64,000 nucleotides of DNA from Microbulbifer litoralis (GTDB lineage: Bacteria; Pseudomonadota; Gammaproteobacteria; Pseudomonadales; Cellvibrionaceae). Under the pieces are notes generated by a model. The model was given only the letters and a program-made list of their open reading frames with translations, was not told the origin of the DNA and made no database searches. Position numbers and translations under genes: made by a program. The DNA lies in the NCBI RefSeq assembly GCF_023634065.1, contig NZ_JALKCV010000012.1, positions 1 to 64,000 of the forward strand, given 5' to 3'. Below, in pieces: positions 10,122-18,354 of this stretch; the stretch's first letter is position 1, and every line of letters starts with the position of its first letter.

Positions 10122-10817
10122 ATGACAACTGCCACTGCCGATGCCACCAACTGGCTGCGAACCGACACGCCGGCGTATCGGGAAGCGCTGGTCCGCTCTG
10201 AGCCATTCTCATTTATGGTCGCCGAGGGCATGCTGCCCCGGGATATCATGCCGGCACTGCTGGAGGACTTCCCGCAGCTCAGGGGCGCGGGCTACCTTCC
10301 CTACGAAACCGATCAGTGCGGGGATTCGATCAACGCCCTGATCGACCGCCTGGTGGCGCCGGAATTTGCCAATGCCCTGGGGGACAACCTGGGCATCGAC
10401 AACATGGCCCAGTACCCCACCTACGTCTCCATTTCCCGCTCGCTGAAAAAGCGCCACGGCAATATCCACACCGACGGCAAATCCAAGATCGCCACGGCAC
10501 TGCTCTACCTGAATGGCGACTGGGCCGAGACCGGCAGCGGCTGCCTGCGCTTCCTGAACCGGATCGACGACTACGAGGACACCGTGGTGCCGGAGATTCC
10601 GCCGGTGTACGGCACCCTGGTAGCCTTCAAGCGTGCGGAAAACTCCTTTCACGGCCACCTGCCGTTCCAGGGCGAGCGCCGCGTGATCCAAGTCGCCTGG
10701 CTGGTCAGCGCCGAGGACAAGGCGCGCAAATCCAAGCGCGGCCGCCTGTCCTACAAACTGAAGAAGCTGCAGAACTGGCTCAAGGGCAAGTCCGACACCG
10801 CGGCTACGGAGCGATGA
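10122..10817 (+). CDS. 2OG-Fe(II) oxygenase family protein
   Basis: About 231 residues. The iron-binding triad of the double-stranded beta-helix oxygenases is visible: HTD (in GNIHTDGKSK) and a distal His in AENSFHGHLPFQGERR, where the Arg would bind 2-oxoglutarate. LLYLNGDW and GGCLRF-like GSGCLRFL fit the core strands. The C-terminus is strongly basic (KSKRGRLSYKLKKLQ), unusual for a soluble enzyme and possibly a nucleic-acid or membrane contact. The ATG at 10122 has AAGGA 10 nt upstream; an ATG at 10101 would add 7 residues. The substrate is unknown. It stands alone, divergent from ccmA and convergent with the next gene. Confidence 0.8.
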   Translation: MTTATADATNWLRTDTPAYREALVRSEPFSFMVAEGMLPRDIMPALLEDFPQLRGAGYLPYETDQCGDSINALIDRLVAPEFANALGDNLGIDNMAQYPTYVSISRSLKKRHGNIHTDGKSKIATALLYLNGDWAETGSGCLRFLNRIDDYEDTVVPEIPPVYGTLVAFKRAENSFHGHLPFQGERRVIQVAWLVSAEDKARKSKRGRLSYKLKKLQNWLKGKSDTAATER

Positions 10818-10861
10818 TCGGAACCGAAAATTTCCCGGCGGCGCCGTAAACCCGGCCCGGA

Positions 10862-12622
10862 TCAGATCGCCAGCTCGCGCTGGCGGCGCGAGCGCCTGGC
10901 CACCTGGCCCCAGTCGAGCACTGCGCGCACGCGACTGCTGCCCGGCTGCAATTGCAACTTGCGGCAGATGGCCCGCAACAGCGGCAGGCCGCGCCCGGAG
11001 TAGGCGGTGCCCCGGTCGCCACTGCCGATGTCCTCCGGCAGCCCCGGACCACTATCCTCGACAATCACTTCCAGCAAGCCCTTCCCGCCGCGATCGCGGC
11101 ATCGCAGCGCGATGCGGATCCAGCCCCCGGTCAATTGGCGCCGGCCGCAGTCTAGCTGGCGGTAGTATTCGGCAAAACCGCGGTCCGTGCGCTTGAGGGC
11201 ACTGTCCAGGCGCAGCAACCCATGCTCGAGCGCGTTGCGGAAAAGCTCCCCGAGCACGATGGTCAGGGGATCCTGGAATTTTGCCGCGCCCGGCACCTGC
11301 GCCAGCACGCTGTGCAGCAACGGCAGCGGGTCGGCATCGCGCAACTCCTCCGGCCCCAGGGTGAAATTGATCGACCACTCACCGAGGCGGCCGATTTCCA
11401 GGGTCGGCTCCGCGCCCATCTCAATGCCGGTCACCGGACCGGACGGCACCTCGGCCAGGGCCACCTCCACCAGCGACAGATCGTCGTGTTGCTCCGCACT
11501 GAAACGATTGACCGCGGCCAGGATATGCTCGAACCGGCCGCCCTCCTCCACCGGCACCGCCATGGCCTCCAGCAGGCGCACCTCGCCGAACATCTCGCCC
11601 TCCAGGTTGCGCGCCTCGTGAATGCCGTCACTCCACAAATACAGATGGTCCCCCGCATCCAGCGGAAACTGCACCACGGCCTCCTCGAACTGCCCCTCCG
11701 CCAGCACCCCCAGGGGCAGGTGACGGGATTCCAGCAGCCGCAGGCTGCCGGAGCCATGGCGCAGGCAGGCACTGGGCATACCGCCGTTGAACAGGCGGCC
11801 GCAATGCTTGTGCGGGTCCAGCTCCAACATCGCGGCGCAGCAGAACATATTCGCCGGCAGCACCCGGTGCAGCTTGGCGTTCAGTTCGCGCAGGATATGG
11901 CAGAGGGAAAACCCCTTGGGCACCATGGAGTAGAAAATGGAGGTCAGTGGCACCGCGCCCACCGCCGCGGCCAGGCCGTGCCCGGTGAAATCCCCCAGCA
12001 GCAGCATCAGCTTGCCGCCGGGGGCATAGGCGGCCGCCAGGACATCCCCGTTGAGTACCGCCCGCGGCGACAGGTGATAGCGGATGGCGCGGGTCTGGTC
12101 GAGACAGCTCTCCTGCCCCATATTGCTGAAAATCTGCCGCGCACTGGCCTGCTCGTGGAGCAGATCCGCATGGTGCCGGCGCATGCGGTTGCGCTGCGCC
12201 ACCAGTGAGCGGTTGAAGTCGCAAAAGCGCTGCAGGGCGGCGAGCTTCAACTGCACCAGGTTGGGGTTATAGGGTTTGATCAGTATGTCGTCGCAACCGG
12301 TCTGCAGGCAGGCGGACCCCAGGGTTTCGCGCTCGGATTTCACGAACAGGATGGGTACCGGTTCCAGGCCCGCCTTCGCACGTATCCGCTGCAGCTCCTC
12401 CCGGGTGACCCAGGGCGTGGCCGCGGGGCCGTATATCACCAGGTCCGGCAGCAGTTGCGGGTAATTGTCCAGGGCCCTGCGGGTATCGGACACCAGGCGG
12501 GCATCGATCGCGTAAATCCCCTGGCCGCTGCGCGCACACTGCTCCAGCAGGCCGCGCAGGCGCGCGGCCTCGCCGGAATCGGCCTCGATGATCAGTACCC
12601 GGAATGGGGCAGGAGACATCAA
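10862..12622 (-). CDS. HsbR-like receiver/PP2C phosphatase/kinase protein
   Basis: A 586-residue protein with three domains: a receiver-like domain (about 5-125), a PP2C/SpoIIE phosphatase (about 190-395; GDFTGHGLAAA, LWSDGIHEARN, HDDLSLVEV) and a GHKL ATPase (about 440-575; N-box ELFRNALEHG, G1 box EDSGPGLP). This is the architecture of Pseudomonas HsbR, which controls the phosphorylation of the anti-anti-sigma factor HsbA. The receiver is degenerate: beta-3 reads PDLVIYG, so Gly65 replaces the phospho-accepting Asp, while Lys116 is kept. It overlaps the STAS gene by 4 bp (ATGA), so the two are translated together. By analogy it links a phosphorelay or other signal to sigma control and surface lifestyle. 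Confidence 0.88.
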   Translation of the reverse strand: MMSPAPFRVLIIEADSGEAARLRGLLEQCARSGQGIYAIDARLVSDTRRALDNYPQLLPDLVIYGPAATPWVTREELQRIRAKAGLEPVPILFVKSERETLGSACLQTGCDDILIKPYNPNLVQLKLAALQRFCDFNRSLVAQRNRMRRHHADLLHEQASARQIFSNMGQESCLDQTRAIRYHLSPRAVLNGDVLAAAYAPGGKLMLLLGDFTGHGLAAAVGAVPLTSIFYSMVPKGFSLCHILRELNAKLHRVLPANMFCCAAMLELDPHKHCGRLFNGGMPSACLRHGSGSLRLLESRHLPLGVLAEGQFEEAVVQFPLDAGDHLYLWSDGIHEARNLEGEMFGEVRLLEAMAVPVEEGGRFEHILAAVNRFSAEQHDDLSLVEVALAEVPSGPVTGIEMGAEPTLEIGRLGEWSINFTLGPEELRDADPLPLLHSVLAQVPGAAKFQDPLTIVLGELFRNALEHGLLRLDSALKRTDRGFAEYYRQLDCGRRQLTGGWIRIALRCRDRGGKGLLEVIVEDSGPGLPEDIGSGDRGTAYSGRGLPLLRAICRKLQLQPGSSRVRAVLDWGQVARRSRRQRELAI

Positions 12623-12963
12623 CGCAGGGTGAAGATTTTGTCGAAATTGGAGACCAGCAGGATATTTTCCACATGGTCACTGGCATTGAACAACTCGACC
12701 TGGCGCTGCCCGACGTCGTCCTCGTCACCGAGGCAGTGGTCGCGCAACAGCAGCAGCATACCCAGCGCGGCGCTGTCGAGGTGGAGTGTTTCGGAGAGGT
12801 CGATTCGGTAGTGCCTGGGGGCCGGGGAGAGATTCTGGTAGGCGCGCTGGAAGTCGCGGTGCAGGTTGAAATCGAAATTCCCACACACGCGAATGGTCAG
12901 CGCATCCCCCCCTTCCGACAATTCGGAGCTGACCCTGGCTCCAGACCGAACTGAGACTGCCAT
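12619..12963 (-). CDS. STAS-domain anti-anti-sigma factor (HsbA-like)
   Basis: A 114-residue single STAS domain. The phosphorylatable serine lies in the LHLDSAALGML motif (Ser64), as in SpoIIAA/RsbV and Pseudomonas HsbA. It should be phosphorylated by the ATPase domain and dephosphorylated by the PP2C domain of the protein encoded immediately downstream, with which it overlaps by 4 bp. The ATG at 12963 has AAGGAA 7-8 nt upstream; longer in-frame starts run into unrelated sequence. The sigma or anti-sigma partner is not in this window. Confidence 0.9.
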   Translation of the reverse strand: MAVSVRSGARVSSELSEGGDALTIRVCGNFDFNLHRDFQRAYQNLSPAPRHYRIDLSETLHLDSAALGMLLLLRDHCLGDEDDVGQRQVELFNASDHVENILLVSNFDKIFTLR

Positions 12964-13207
12964 TGCGAAATTCCTTTTCTTGCTGGGGTCTCTAACAGCC
13001 GCGGGGTAGCGGCCACCTGCCGCAACAGGCCGATATGGACGCTGGCGAAGCACTGTGCCGGCCGCGCCGGTCCAGTGTCGGACAATGCCTTGCTGCCCGT
13101 CGGCCATTGCCGGGCAACCCTACCGCTTATAAGACGAACCATAAAAGGTTTGCCTCAACGGGTAAAGGATGCCCGCACAGGACCCCTTGCAGTCTCCCAC
13201 AACGCAG

Positions 13208-13231
13208 AAAGGCGCCGAGATCGGCGCCTTT
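13208..13231. terminator. Hairpin terminator after the PA3496-family gene
   Basis: A perfect inverted repeat, AAAGGCGCC/GGCGCCTTT with a 6-nt centre, begins 5 bp after the stop of the small gene at 13236. Symmetric with only three T residues on either side, so probably a modest two-way terminator. Confidence 0.6.
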
Positions 13232-13235
13232 CCAG

Positions 13236-13412
13236 CTACAGGTCGAAGTCGTAGTCCATCAGCTCGCGGCGCAGGCGCATCTCTTCCAGCTTGTCCTCGA
13301 CCATGCGTCGGGCATCGCGGGGAGGCTGCGATGTCGCCTGCCGGAGCACCTCGGTGGCTACCTGGGGGATGTCATCGATTTCAAAGTCATTGATGTTGAC
13401 GTTGCCGCTCAT
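13236..13412 (-). CDS. PA3496-family small protein
   Basis: A 58-residue acidic protein: an N-terminal segment rich in Asn/Asp/Ile, then a charged helix with the RRMVEDKLEEMRLRREL block and a short Asp/Phe-rich tail. This helix plus tail resembles the small PA3496 family of Pseudomonas-related bacteria, named as putative envelope-integrity proteins; no biochemical function is established. The ATG at 13412 has GGAG 6-7 nt upstream; a start at 13451 has no such site. No membrane segment or signal peptide is visible. Confidence 0.65.
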   Translation of the reverse strand: MSGNVNINDFEIDDIPQVATEVLRQATSQPPRDARRMVEDKLEEMRLRRELMDYDFDL

Positions 13413-13900
13413 ACGAAACTCCACAATCTCGATCTGCGAGCGCAGAAACACCCTGATGGGGGGTCGCCCACACTGAACTCGACACTGCTCTGGAGCCCGT
13501 TTTTTCCAAGGCAGGGCTTGGTCCCCGCCCCGTGGTCACTCCACATAAACGAACTGCAAAGCAGCCATTGAATTTAGTGTGAACTGGCCCTTGTTTTTGT
13601 TTTGCAATCGCAGATTAGCCAGCTCTACAGATCCCGGTCAAGCGGAAATTTGCCGCCGTATACAAGTTTTTTCAGCCCGTTACCCACGCCGTCACAGGCG
13701 GGGGAAAACTTGCCTCAAAACCCGGGACAGTGGCGTCAAAGTAGCGCCAATTCGTGACCAAATTGCGACAATTTATCGACAGTCCAATGAAGGGGAAAAC
13801 GCGTGAAGGAGCGTAACGAAGGGACAGCCCTGTTACCCCCGGTGACACGGCGCTGCGTGCCGATAGCCGGGGGGAGATGTCACTCCAATCGGATTGGCCC
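13413..13900. other. Gene-free region before tRNA-Arg
   Basis: About 490 bp with no gene I can support. Short open frames here have atypical composition and no ribosome sites. It should contain the promoter of the small gene at 13236-13412, and is AT-richer around 13560-13790. Confidence 0.55.
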
Positions 13901-13929
13901 ATGACACCGGCTCCGACAGCCGTTAGAAT
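13901..13929 (+). promoter_or_regulatory. Promoter of tRNA-Arg
   Basis: ATGACA (13901-13906), 17-bp spacer, TAGAAT (13924-13929), followed by a G/C-rich discriminator. Transcription would start near 13936, about 36 nt before the tRNA. Confidence 0.65.
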
Positions 13930-13971
13930 AGCCGCCTCCGCACCGGGGCCCAGGGCGCCGGTGCCCGTTGT

Positions 13972-14047
13972 GTCCCCGTCGGTTAACAGGATAAACCACG
14001 GACCTCCTAAGTCCGGACTGCAGGTTCGAGTCCTGCCGGGGACGCCA
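13972..14047 (+). tRNA. tRNA-Arg (anticodon CCT)
   Basis: A 76-nt cloverleaf with acceptor pairs GTCCCCG/CGGGGAC, anticodon loop CTCCTAA (CCT), T-arm GCAGGTTCGAGTCCTGC and an encoded CCA. It closely resembles E. coli tRNA-Arg(CCT). The gene is followed by three more tandem copies of its own last 16 nt, described separately. Confidence 0.96.
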
Positions 14048-14566
14048 ATCCTCCCGGAATTCGTCCAGGCGAGACGACTTCCTGCACTCCACTGCCAACG
14101 GCTGTTCGCAGGACTATTCCGGCCCATCAGCAAGCTGATGGTCGCCGGTGCGGCCGCAAAGCTGCGCTTTGCAAGCGGCCGCCCCGGCCCTGCCGGGGAC
14201 GCCAATCTTCCCAGAGTTCGTCCAGGCGAGAGACTTCTTGTACTCCGCTGCCAACGGCTGTTCGCAGGACTATTCCGGCCCATCAGCGAGCTGATGGGCG
14301 CCGAGTCGGCCCTGCCGGGGACGCCAATCTTCCCGGAATTCGTCCAGGCGAGACGGCTTCTTGTACTCCGCTGCCAACGGCTGTTCGCAGGACTATTCCG
14401 GCCCATCAGCGAGCTGATGGGCGCCGAGTCGGCCGCAAAGCTGCGCTTTGCAAGCGGCCGCCCCGGCCCTGCCGGGGACGCCAATCTTCCCAGAGTTCGT
14501 CCAGGCGAGACGACTTCTTGTACTCCGCTGCCAACTTTTGTTCGCAGGGCTATTCCGGCCCATCAG
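14032..14566 (+). repeat. Tandem array carrying copies of the tRNA-Arg 3' end
   Basis: The last 16 nt of tRNA-Arg (CCTGCCGGGGACGCCA) recur at 14189-14204, 14311-14326 and 14468-14483, giving units of 157, 122 and 157 bp plus a partial fourth unit that ends at about 14566. Each unit contains a hairpin built on CCCATCAGC/GCTGATGGG. The two long units also have a second hairpin, GCAAAGC-TGC-GCTTTGC, which the 122-bp unit lacks. The arrangement is reminiscent of the rtT repeats behind E. coli tyrT, where the tRNA-Tyr 3' end is repeated. An open frame spans the array, but no start or codon bias supports it. Confidence 0.9.
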
Positions 14567-14634
14567 GCGTAGCCCGGGTGGAGGCGCGCAGCACCCTATC
14601 CCGGATTCCGCTGCGCTCCATCCGAGCTACGCCT
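14565..14634. repeat. REP-like palindrome, copy 1
   Basis: Ends AGGCGTAGC and GCTACGCCT are inverted, with further complementary GGGTGGAG.../...CTCCATCC arms, around a variable centre. It interrupts the end of the tRNA-tail array. A related copy lies 260 bp downstream and partial copies occur near 26.1 kb and 59.4 kb. Confidence 0.75.
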
Positions 14635-14692
14635 GAGACTGCAATAGAGAGACATAAACGGCAACCGGAAACGTCATCGCCAACAAGAGCCG

Positions 14693-14824
14693 CTACATCA
14701 TCGCGATGTACATCAGCAGTATTCCCATCAAACCGACCAGCAGCACCCCGCCCCAGAAATAGCGCACTTCGCGCTCGATCTGGCGCCGGTTCTTTCTGTT
14801 TTTCTTGCCTGTTCTTTTCACCAT
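14693..14824 (-). CDS. Small single-pass membrane protein, unrecognised
   Basis: A 43-residue protein: about 20 very basic residues (MVKRTGKKNRKNRRQ), then one hydrophobic helix (about residues 23-42) ending in Met-Met. AGGA lies 5-6 nt before the ATG at 14824. The positive-inside rule predicts a cytoplasmic N-terminus. It sits alone between two REP-like palindromes. I do not recognise a family; support comes from the ribosome site and the clean basic-plus-helix design. Confidence 0.55.
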   Translation of the reverse strand: MVKRTGKKNRKNRRQIEREVRYFWGGVLLVGLMGILLMYIAMM

Positions 14825-14895
14825 GGCTTTCCTGCCCCAAGAAAATTGACTGGAAAAACTAGTGTACTGTTTCGTACTTGCTGGCACTTTCAGCA

Positions 14896-14996
14896 AGGCG
14901 TAGCCCGGATGGAGGCGCGCAGCGCCGGAATCCGGGACTGTGGCGTCGGGCCGCCCCCTGTCCCGGATTCCGCTGCGCTCCATCCGGGCTACGCCT
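14896..14996. repeat. REP-like palindrome, copy 2
   Basis: The same termini as copy 1 (AGGCGTAGCCCGGATGGAG / CTCCATCCGGGCTACGCCT) with an inner CCGGAATCCGGG / CCCGGATTCCG pair and a longer centre. Lies between the small membrane protein and the isoaspartyl peptidase gene. Confidence 0.8.
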
Positions 14997-15052
14997 ACCC
15001 ATCCGGAATCTCGAAACTATATCACCTCGCCACAGGCCCCCCGCTTACACCC

Positions 15053-16078
15053 CTACTCTTCCTTGAAAATGGCGATTTTCGCCGGCTTGCTGCCACTGCG
15101 ACTGGCCCGGTACATGCCCTTGGTATTGAATGGCATGGCGATATTGCCGTCGGTATCCACGGCGATAACACCACCGGTGCCACCGGTAGGCCAGAGCACA
15201 TCGTGAATGACCTTGTCCGCCGCTTCGGTAACCGACTTGCCCTGATAGCGCACCCGGGCACAGATATCCGCCGCCACGTTGTAACGGATAAAGTATTCCC
15301 CGTGGCCGGTGGCGGAGACGGCACAAGAGTCATTGTCGGCGAAGGTACCGGCGCCGATTACCGGCGAGTCGCCGATACGGCCATAGCGCTTGGCCGTCAT
15401 ACCACCAGTGGAAGTGCCGGCGGCCAGGTTGCCGCTCCGGTCCAGGGCCACGGCCCCGACGGTACCCATTTTGTAAGGCGATGGCAGGGCCTCCACCGCC
15501 GCCTGATAGTCTTTGCCCCGGCGATTCTCGCGCTCCAGTTTTTCCTTTGCTCTCTGCAACTGCTCCAGGCGCTGCTCGGTATCAAACATCCGGTTCTCCA
15601 CCAGTGGCACGCCCCGGGAGCGGGCAAAGGTTTCGGCGCCCTCCCCCGACAGCATCACAAAGGGAGAGTCCTCCATGACCATCCGCGCCAGCGCGATGGG
15701 GCTCTCGATCCGGCGCACTCCCGCCACGGCACCGGCCTGGCGTGTCTTGCCATCCATCACGGAGGCGTCCAGTTCGTGGTGACCATCGTAGGTATACACC
15801 GCGCCTTTGCCGGCATTGAACAGCGGCGAACTTTCCATGACCTGGATCGCAGCGATCACCGCATCCATACTGCGGCCACCTCCCTCCAGCACCCCGTAGC
15901 CCGCGTCCAGCGCCTGGCGCAGTTTGTCGCGATAGGCCTTTTCACGCGCCGGCGTCATGTTACTTTTCTCGATGGTGCCGGCACCGCCGTGGATGACGAG
16001 GGCAATCGGGTTTTCCGCTGCGCGCAGCAACGGGCTCGCCAGCAGGGCCAGGAGCATAAACAGGACAGTTGTTTTCAT
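15053..16078 (-). CDS. Isoaspartyl peptidase/L-asparaginase, exported
   Basis: A 341-residue N-terminal nucleophile hydrolase of the plant-type asparaginase (IaaA) family, which removes isoaspartyl residues from peptides and hydrolyses asparagine. A Sec signal peptide (residues 1-20, ...ASPLLRA-A) precedes the alpha part (ALVIHGGAGTIE). Self-cleavage is expected before Thr206 in KMGTVGAVALD, and the beta part holds STGGMTAKRYGRIGDSP and the substrate loop TGHGEYFIR. Length and motifs are normal for the family. The signal peptide places it in the periplasm, unlike E. coli IaaA. It is a single gene with no obvious partner. Confidence 0.93.
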   Translation of the reverse strand: MKTTVLFMLLALLASPLLRAAENPIALVIHGGAGTIEKSNMTPAREKAYRDKLRQALDAGYGVLEGGGRSMDAVIAAIQVMESSPLFNAGKGAVYTYDGHHELDASVMDGKTRQAGAVAGVRRIESPIALARMVMEDSPFVMLSGEGAETFARSRGVPLVENRMFDTEQRLEQLQRAKEKLERENRRGKDYQAAVEALPSPYKMGTVGAVALDRSGNLAAGTSTGGMTAKRYGRIGDSPVIGAGTFADNDSCAVSATGHGEYFIRYNVAADICARVRYQGKSVTEAADKVIHDVLWPTGGTGGVIAVDTDGNIAMPFNTKGMYRASRSGSKPAKIAIFKEE

Positions 16079-16272
16079 TGTCGGGACCTCTGATTCACCG
16101 TGGCGTCATTATTACCACCAGAGGCAGGCCGACAACAAGAGCGGGCTGGTCAGATCCGCATCGACATTTTTGCGCCGGTACAGGTTCCGGCGCAGGGGGT
16201 CCGCCACGAACGGCAGCGCCGCCGGGGCCAGCGGCATTGGTCCGGCCATGATTCCGCCCCGCACAGGCCGTA

Positions 16273-17064
16273 TCAGCAACCCTCGAATTCCGGTTTGCGT
16301 TTCTCGAAAAAGGCCGCCGCCCCTTCCTTGAAATCCCGACTGCGATACATCAGATTCTGGATCTCCGCTTCCAGCGACATGGTGGCCTCGAGGCCGGAGC
16401 GCGCCGATTCACGCAATATCTGCTTGGAGTAACGCAGCGTCAGGGGCGCCGCCCGAATCAATTGCCCGGCGAGCTTTTCCGTCTCCGGCAGCAGGGAATC
16501 TGCCGGCACCACACGGTTGGCCAGCCCCAGATCCAGGCAGCGCAATGCCTCCAGTTTCTGGGACAGCGCGATCATCTCGAAGGTGCGCTTGCTGCCCAGC
16601 TGTTCCTGCAGCATCTGGTGACTGCCGCCATCCGGAATCAGCCCGATACTGCCGAATGCGGAGTAAAGGCAGGCGCAATCGGCCATCACCACCATGTCGC
16701 AGGCCAGCGCCAGGGAGGAGCCGATACCTGCGGCCGCGCCGTTGACAGCACTGATCCAGGGTTTCGGCGACTGCCGGATACCGAGGATCAGCGGGTGGTA
16801 TTCGGCATTCAGTATCTGGGTCACAAAACCGTCCCGATCGGCCCCCGGCAATCGCTCCACCAGGTCGGCACCGGCACAGAAACCGCCGCCGGCACCGGTC
16901 AGGATCACCGCGCGCACATCGCGGTCCCCGTCCGCCTGCTCGATGGCCTGGCGCAACTCCAGCCGCAGCTTGCGGTTGAGCGAGTTGCGCACTTCGGGCC
17001 GATTCAGGGTAATGGTGGCAACTCGGTGTTCGGCGCGGTAAAGCAGGGATTCAAACGCTTGCAT
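16273..17064 (-). CDS. Enoyl-CoA hydratase/isomerase family protein
   Basis: A 263-residue crotonase-fold protein. The oxyanion-hole segments are intact: GGGFCAGADL and NGAAAGIGSSLALACD. The second position that carries the catalytic Glu in hydratases is in SIGLIPDGG, i.e. Pro-Asp rather than Glu, so isomerase or another crotonase activity is possible. The ATG at 17064 has GGAGGA 7 nt upstream and overlaps the racemase gene by 14 bp, so it is the last gene of the thiolase operon. It probably acts on CoA esters formed from branched acids. Confidence 0.87.
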   Translation of the reverse strand: MQAFESLLYRAEHRVATITLNRPEVRNSLNRKLRLELRQAIEQADGDRDVRAVILTGAGGGFCAGADLVERLPGADRDGFVTQILNAEYHPLILGIRQSPKPWISAVNGAAAGIGSSLALACDMVVMADCACLYSAFGSIGLIPDGGSHQMLQEQLGSKRTFEMIALSQKLEALRCLDLGLANRVVPADSLLPETEKLAGQLIRAAPLTLRYSKQILRESARSGLEATMSLEAEIQNLMYRSRDFKEGAAAFFEKRKPEFEGC

Positions 17065-18226
17065 GGGGTTCCTCCACAGGTTCCGGTGCGGCGACACTGC
17101 CATCACTGCACAGGGATTCGATCTCCGTCCCGCTATAACCCAGCTCCACCAGCAGTGCGCGGCTGTCCGCACCGGGCCGGCGGCGGCCGTGCAATACCGC
17201 AGATGGCGTGCGGCTGAAACGCGGAGCTGGCGATGGTTGCAGGTAGCCATCCACCGGGATATAGCTGTTGCGCGCCACACTGTGCGGGTGCTGGGGTGAC
17301 TCTTCGCAGCTGAGTACCGGCGAGCAGCAGGCATCGCTGTCTTCCAGAATGGCGCACCACTGGTCGCGACTTTTCTGCCGGAAACGGTCGGCGAGTTCGG
17401 ATTTGAGAACCGCCCACTGGCTGCGATCACCCTGCACTGCGGCATTGAAAACGGTTTTGTCCAGCCCGGCCAGTTCCACAAAACGGGTGAAGAACTGCGG
17501 CTCTATGGCACCCAGTGCCATATATTTTCCGTCCGCTGTCTCGTAGGTGTCATAGAAAAAGGCCGCCCCGTCCAGCAGGTTGCTCTCCCGCTGCCGCGGA
17601 TTCCACACCCCGGCAGCGCTGAAGCTGTGGCACATCCACATCAGGTTGGCGACGCCGTCCACCATCGCCGCATCCACCACCTGGCCGAGACCGGAGCCTT
17701 TCGCCTCCAGCAATGCCGCGAGAATCCCATTCACCAGGAACAGGCTGCCGCCGCCGAAATCTCCCACCAGGTTCAGCGGCACGACCGGCTTCTGCCCCTT
17801 GCGCCCGATCGCGTGCAGGGCGCCGCCCAATGCGATGTAGTTGATATCGTGGCCGGCATTCTGCGCCAGTGGCCCCTCCTGCCCCCAGCCGGTCATGCGT
17901 CCGTAGACCAGTTTCGGGTTGACCGCTTGGCACTCGTGCGGACCGATCCCGAGCTTCTCCATGACCCCCGGCCGGAATCCCTCGATCACCACATCGGACC
18001 TCTCCGCCAGCTTCAGGAAAACCTCGCGGCCGCTGTCGCTTTTCAGGTCCAGCACCACGGATTTCTTGCCGCGCCGGCTCATGTCCCGCGCGTACATGGG
18101 GTCCGGCGCAAGACTGCGATCGACGCAGATCACCTCCGCGCCCATATCCGCCAGCAGCATGCCGGCCATGGGACAGGGCCCCATTCCTACCAGCTCAATG
18201 ACACGGTATCCGCTCAGCGTACCCAT
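17051..18226 (-). CDS. mcr: Alpha-methylacyl-CoA racemase (CaiB/BaiF family)
   Basis: A 391-residue family III CoA-transferase fold protein. The residues used by Mycobacterium tuberculosis Mcr fall at the same places: His126 in NAGHDINY, Asp156 in LVGDFGGG and a Glu at 242 in ALGAIEPQF. This identifies a racemase that interconverts (2R)- and (2S)-methylacyl-CoA so that branched chains can enter beta-oxidation, rather than a CoA transferase. It overlaps the hydratase gene by 14 bp and follows the SDR gene after 128 bp. An Mcr has been linked to rubber breakdown in Gordonia polyisoprenivorans, which matters for the cluster hypothesis. Confidence 0.9.
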   Translation of the reverse strand: MGTLSGYRVIELVGMGPCPMAGMLLADMGAEVICVDRSLAPDPMYARDMSRRGKKSVVLDLKSDSGREVFLKLAERSDVVIEGFRPGVMEKLGIGPHECQAVNPKLVYGRMTGWGQEGPLAQNAGHDINYIALGGALHAIGRKGQKPVVPLNLVGDFGGGSLFLVNGILAALLEAKGSGLGQVVDAAMVDGVANLMWMCHSFSAAGVWNPRQRESNLLDGAAFFYDTYETADGKYMALGAIEPQFFTRFVELAGLDKTVFNAAVQGDRSQWAVLKSELADRFRQKSRDQWCAILEDSDACCSPVLSCEESPQHPHSVARNSYIPVDGYLQPSPAPRFSRTPSAVLHGRRRPGADSRALLVELGYSGTEIESLCSDGSVAAPEPVEEPHASV

Positions 18227-18354
18227 TTTTTTCTCCGCTACTGTTTTTTATTCTGGTGTTCGGGGATGTATTCACGGCGTGTCCCTGAGAGGCGTACCCC
18301 GCATCGGCTCGTTGCCCAGATTGTCTCGGAGCGACGAAACTTGATTGCTGCTTT

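Noticed and set aside
14032-14566. CRISPR-like array
   Set aside because: Spacers are themselves repeated and units are 122-157 bp, so this is a tandem duplication of a tRNA-tail unit, not a CRISPR.
13877-14572. An open frame of 231 codons through the tRNA-tail array
   Set aside because: It is open because the repeats lack stops in that frame; it overlaps the tRNA, has no ribosome site and its repeats simply mirror the DNA repeats. A basic protein like Tpr of E. coli cannot be excluded but is not supported.
17051-18226. Carnitine/formyl-CoA type CoA transferase
   Set aside because: The His126/Asp156/Glu242 set and GHDINY...GDFGGG motifs fit the racemase branch rather than the Asp169-type transferases.
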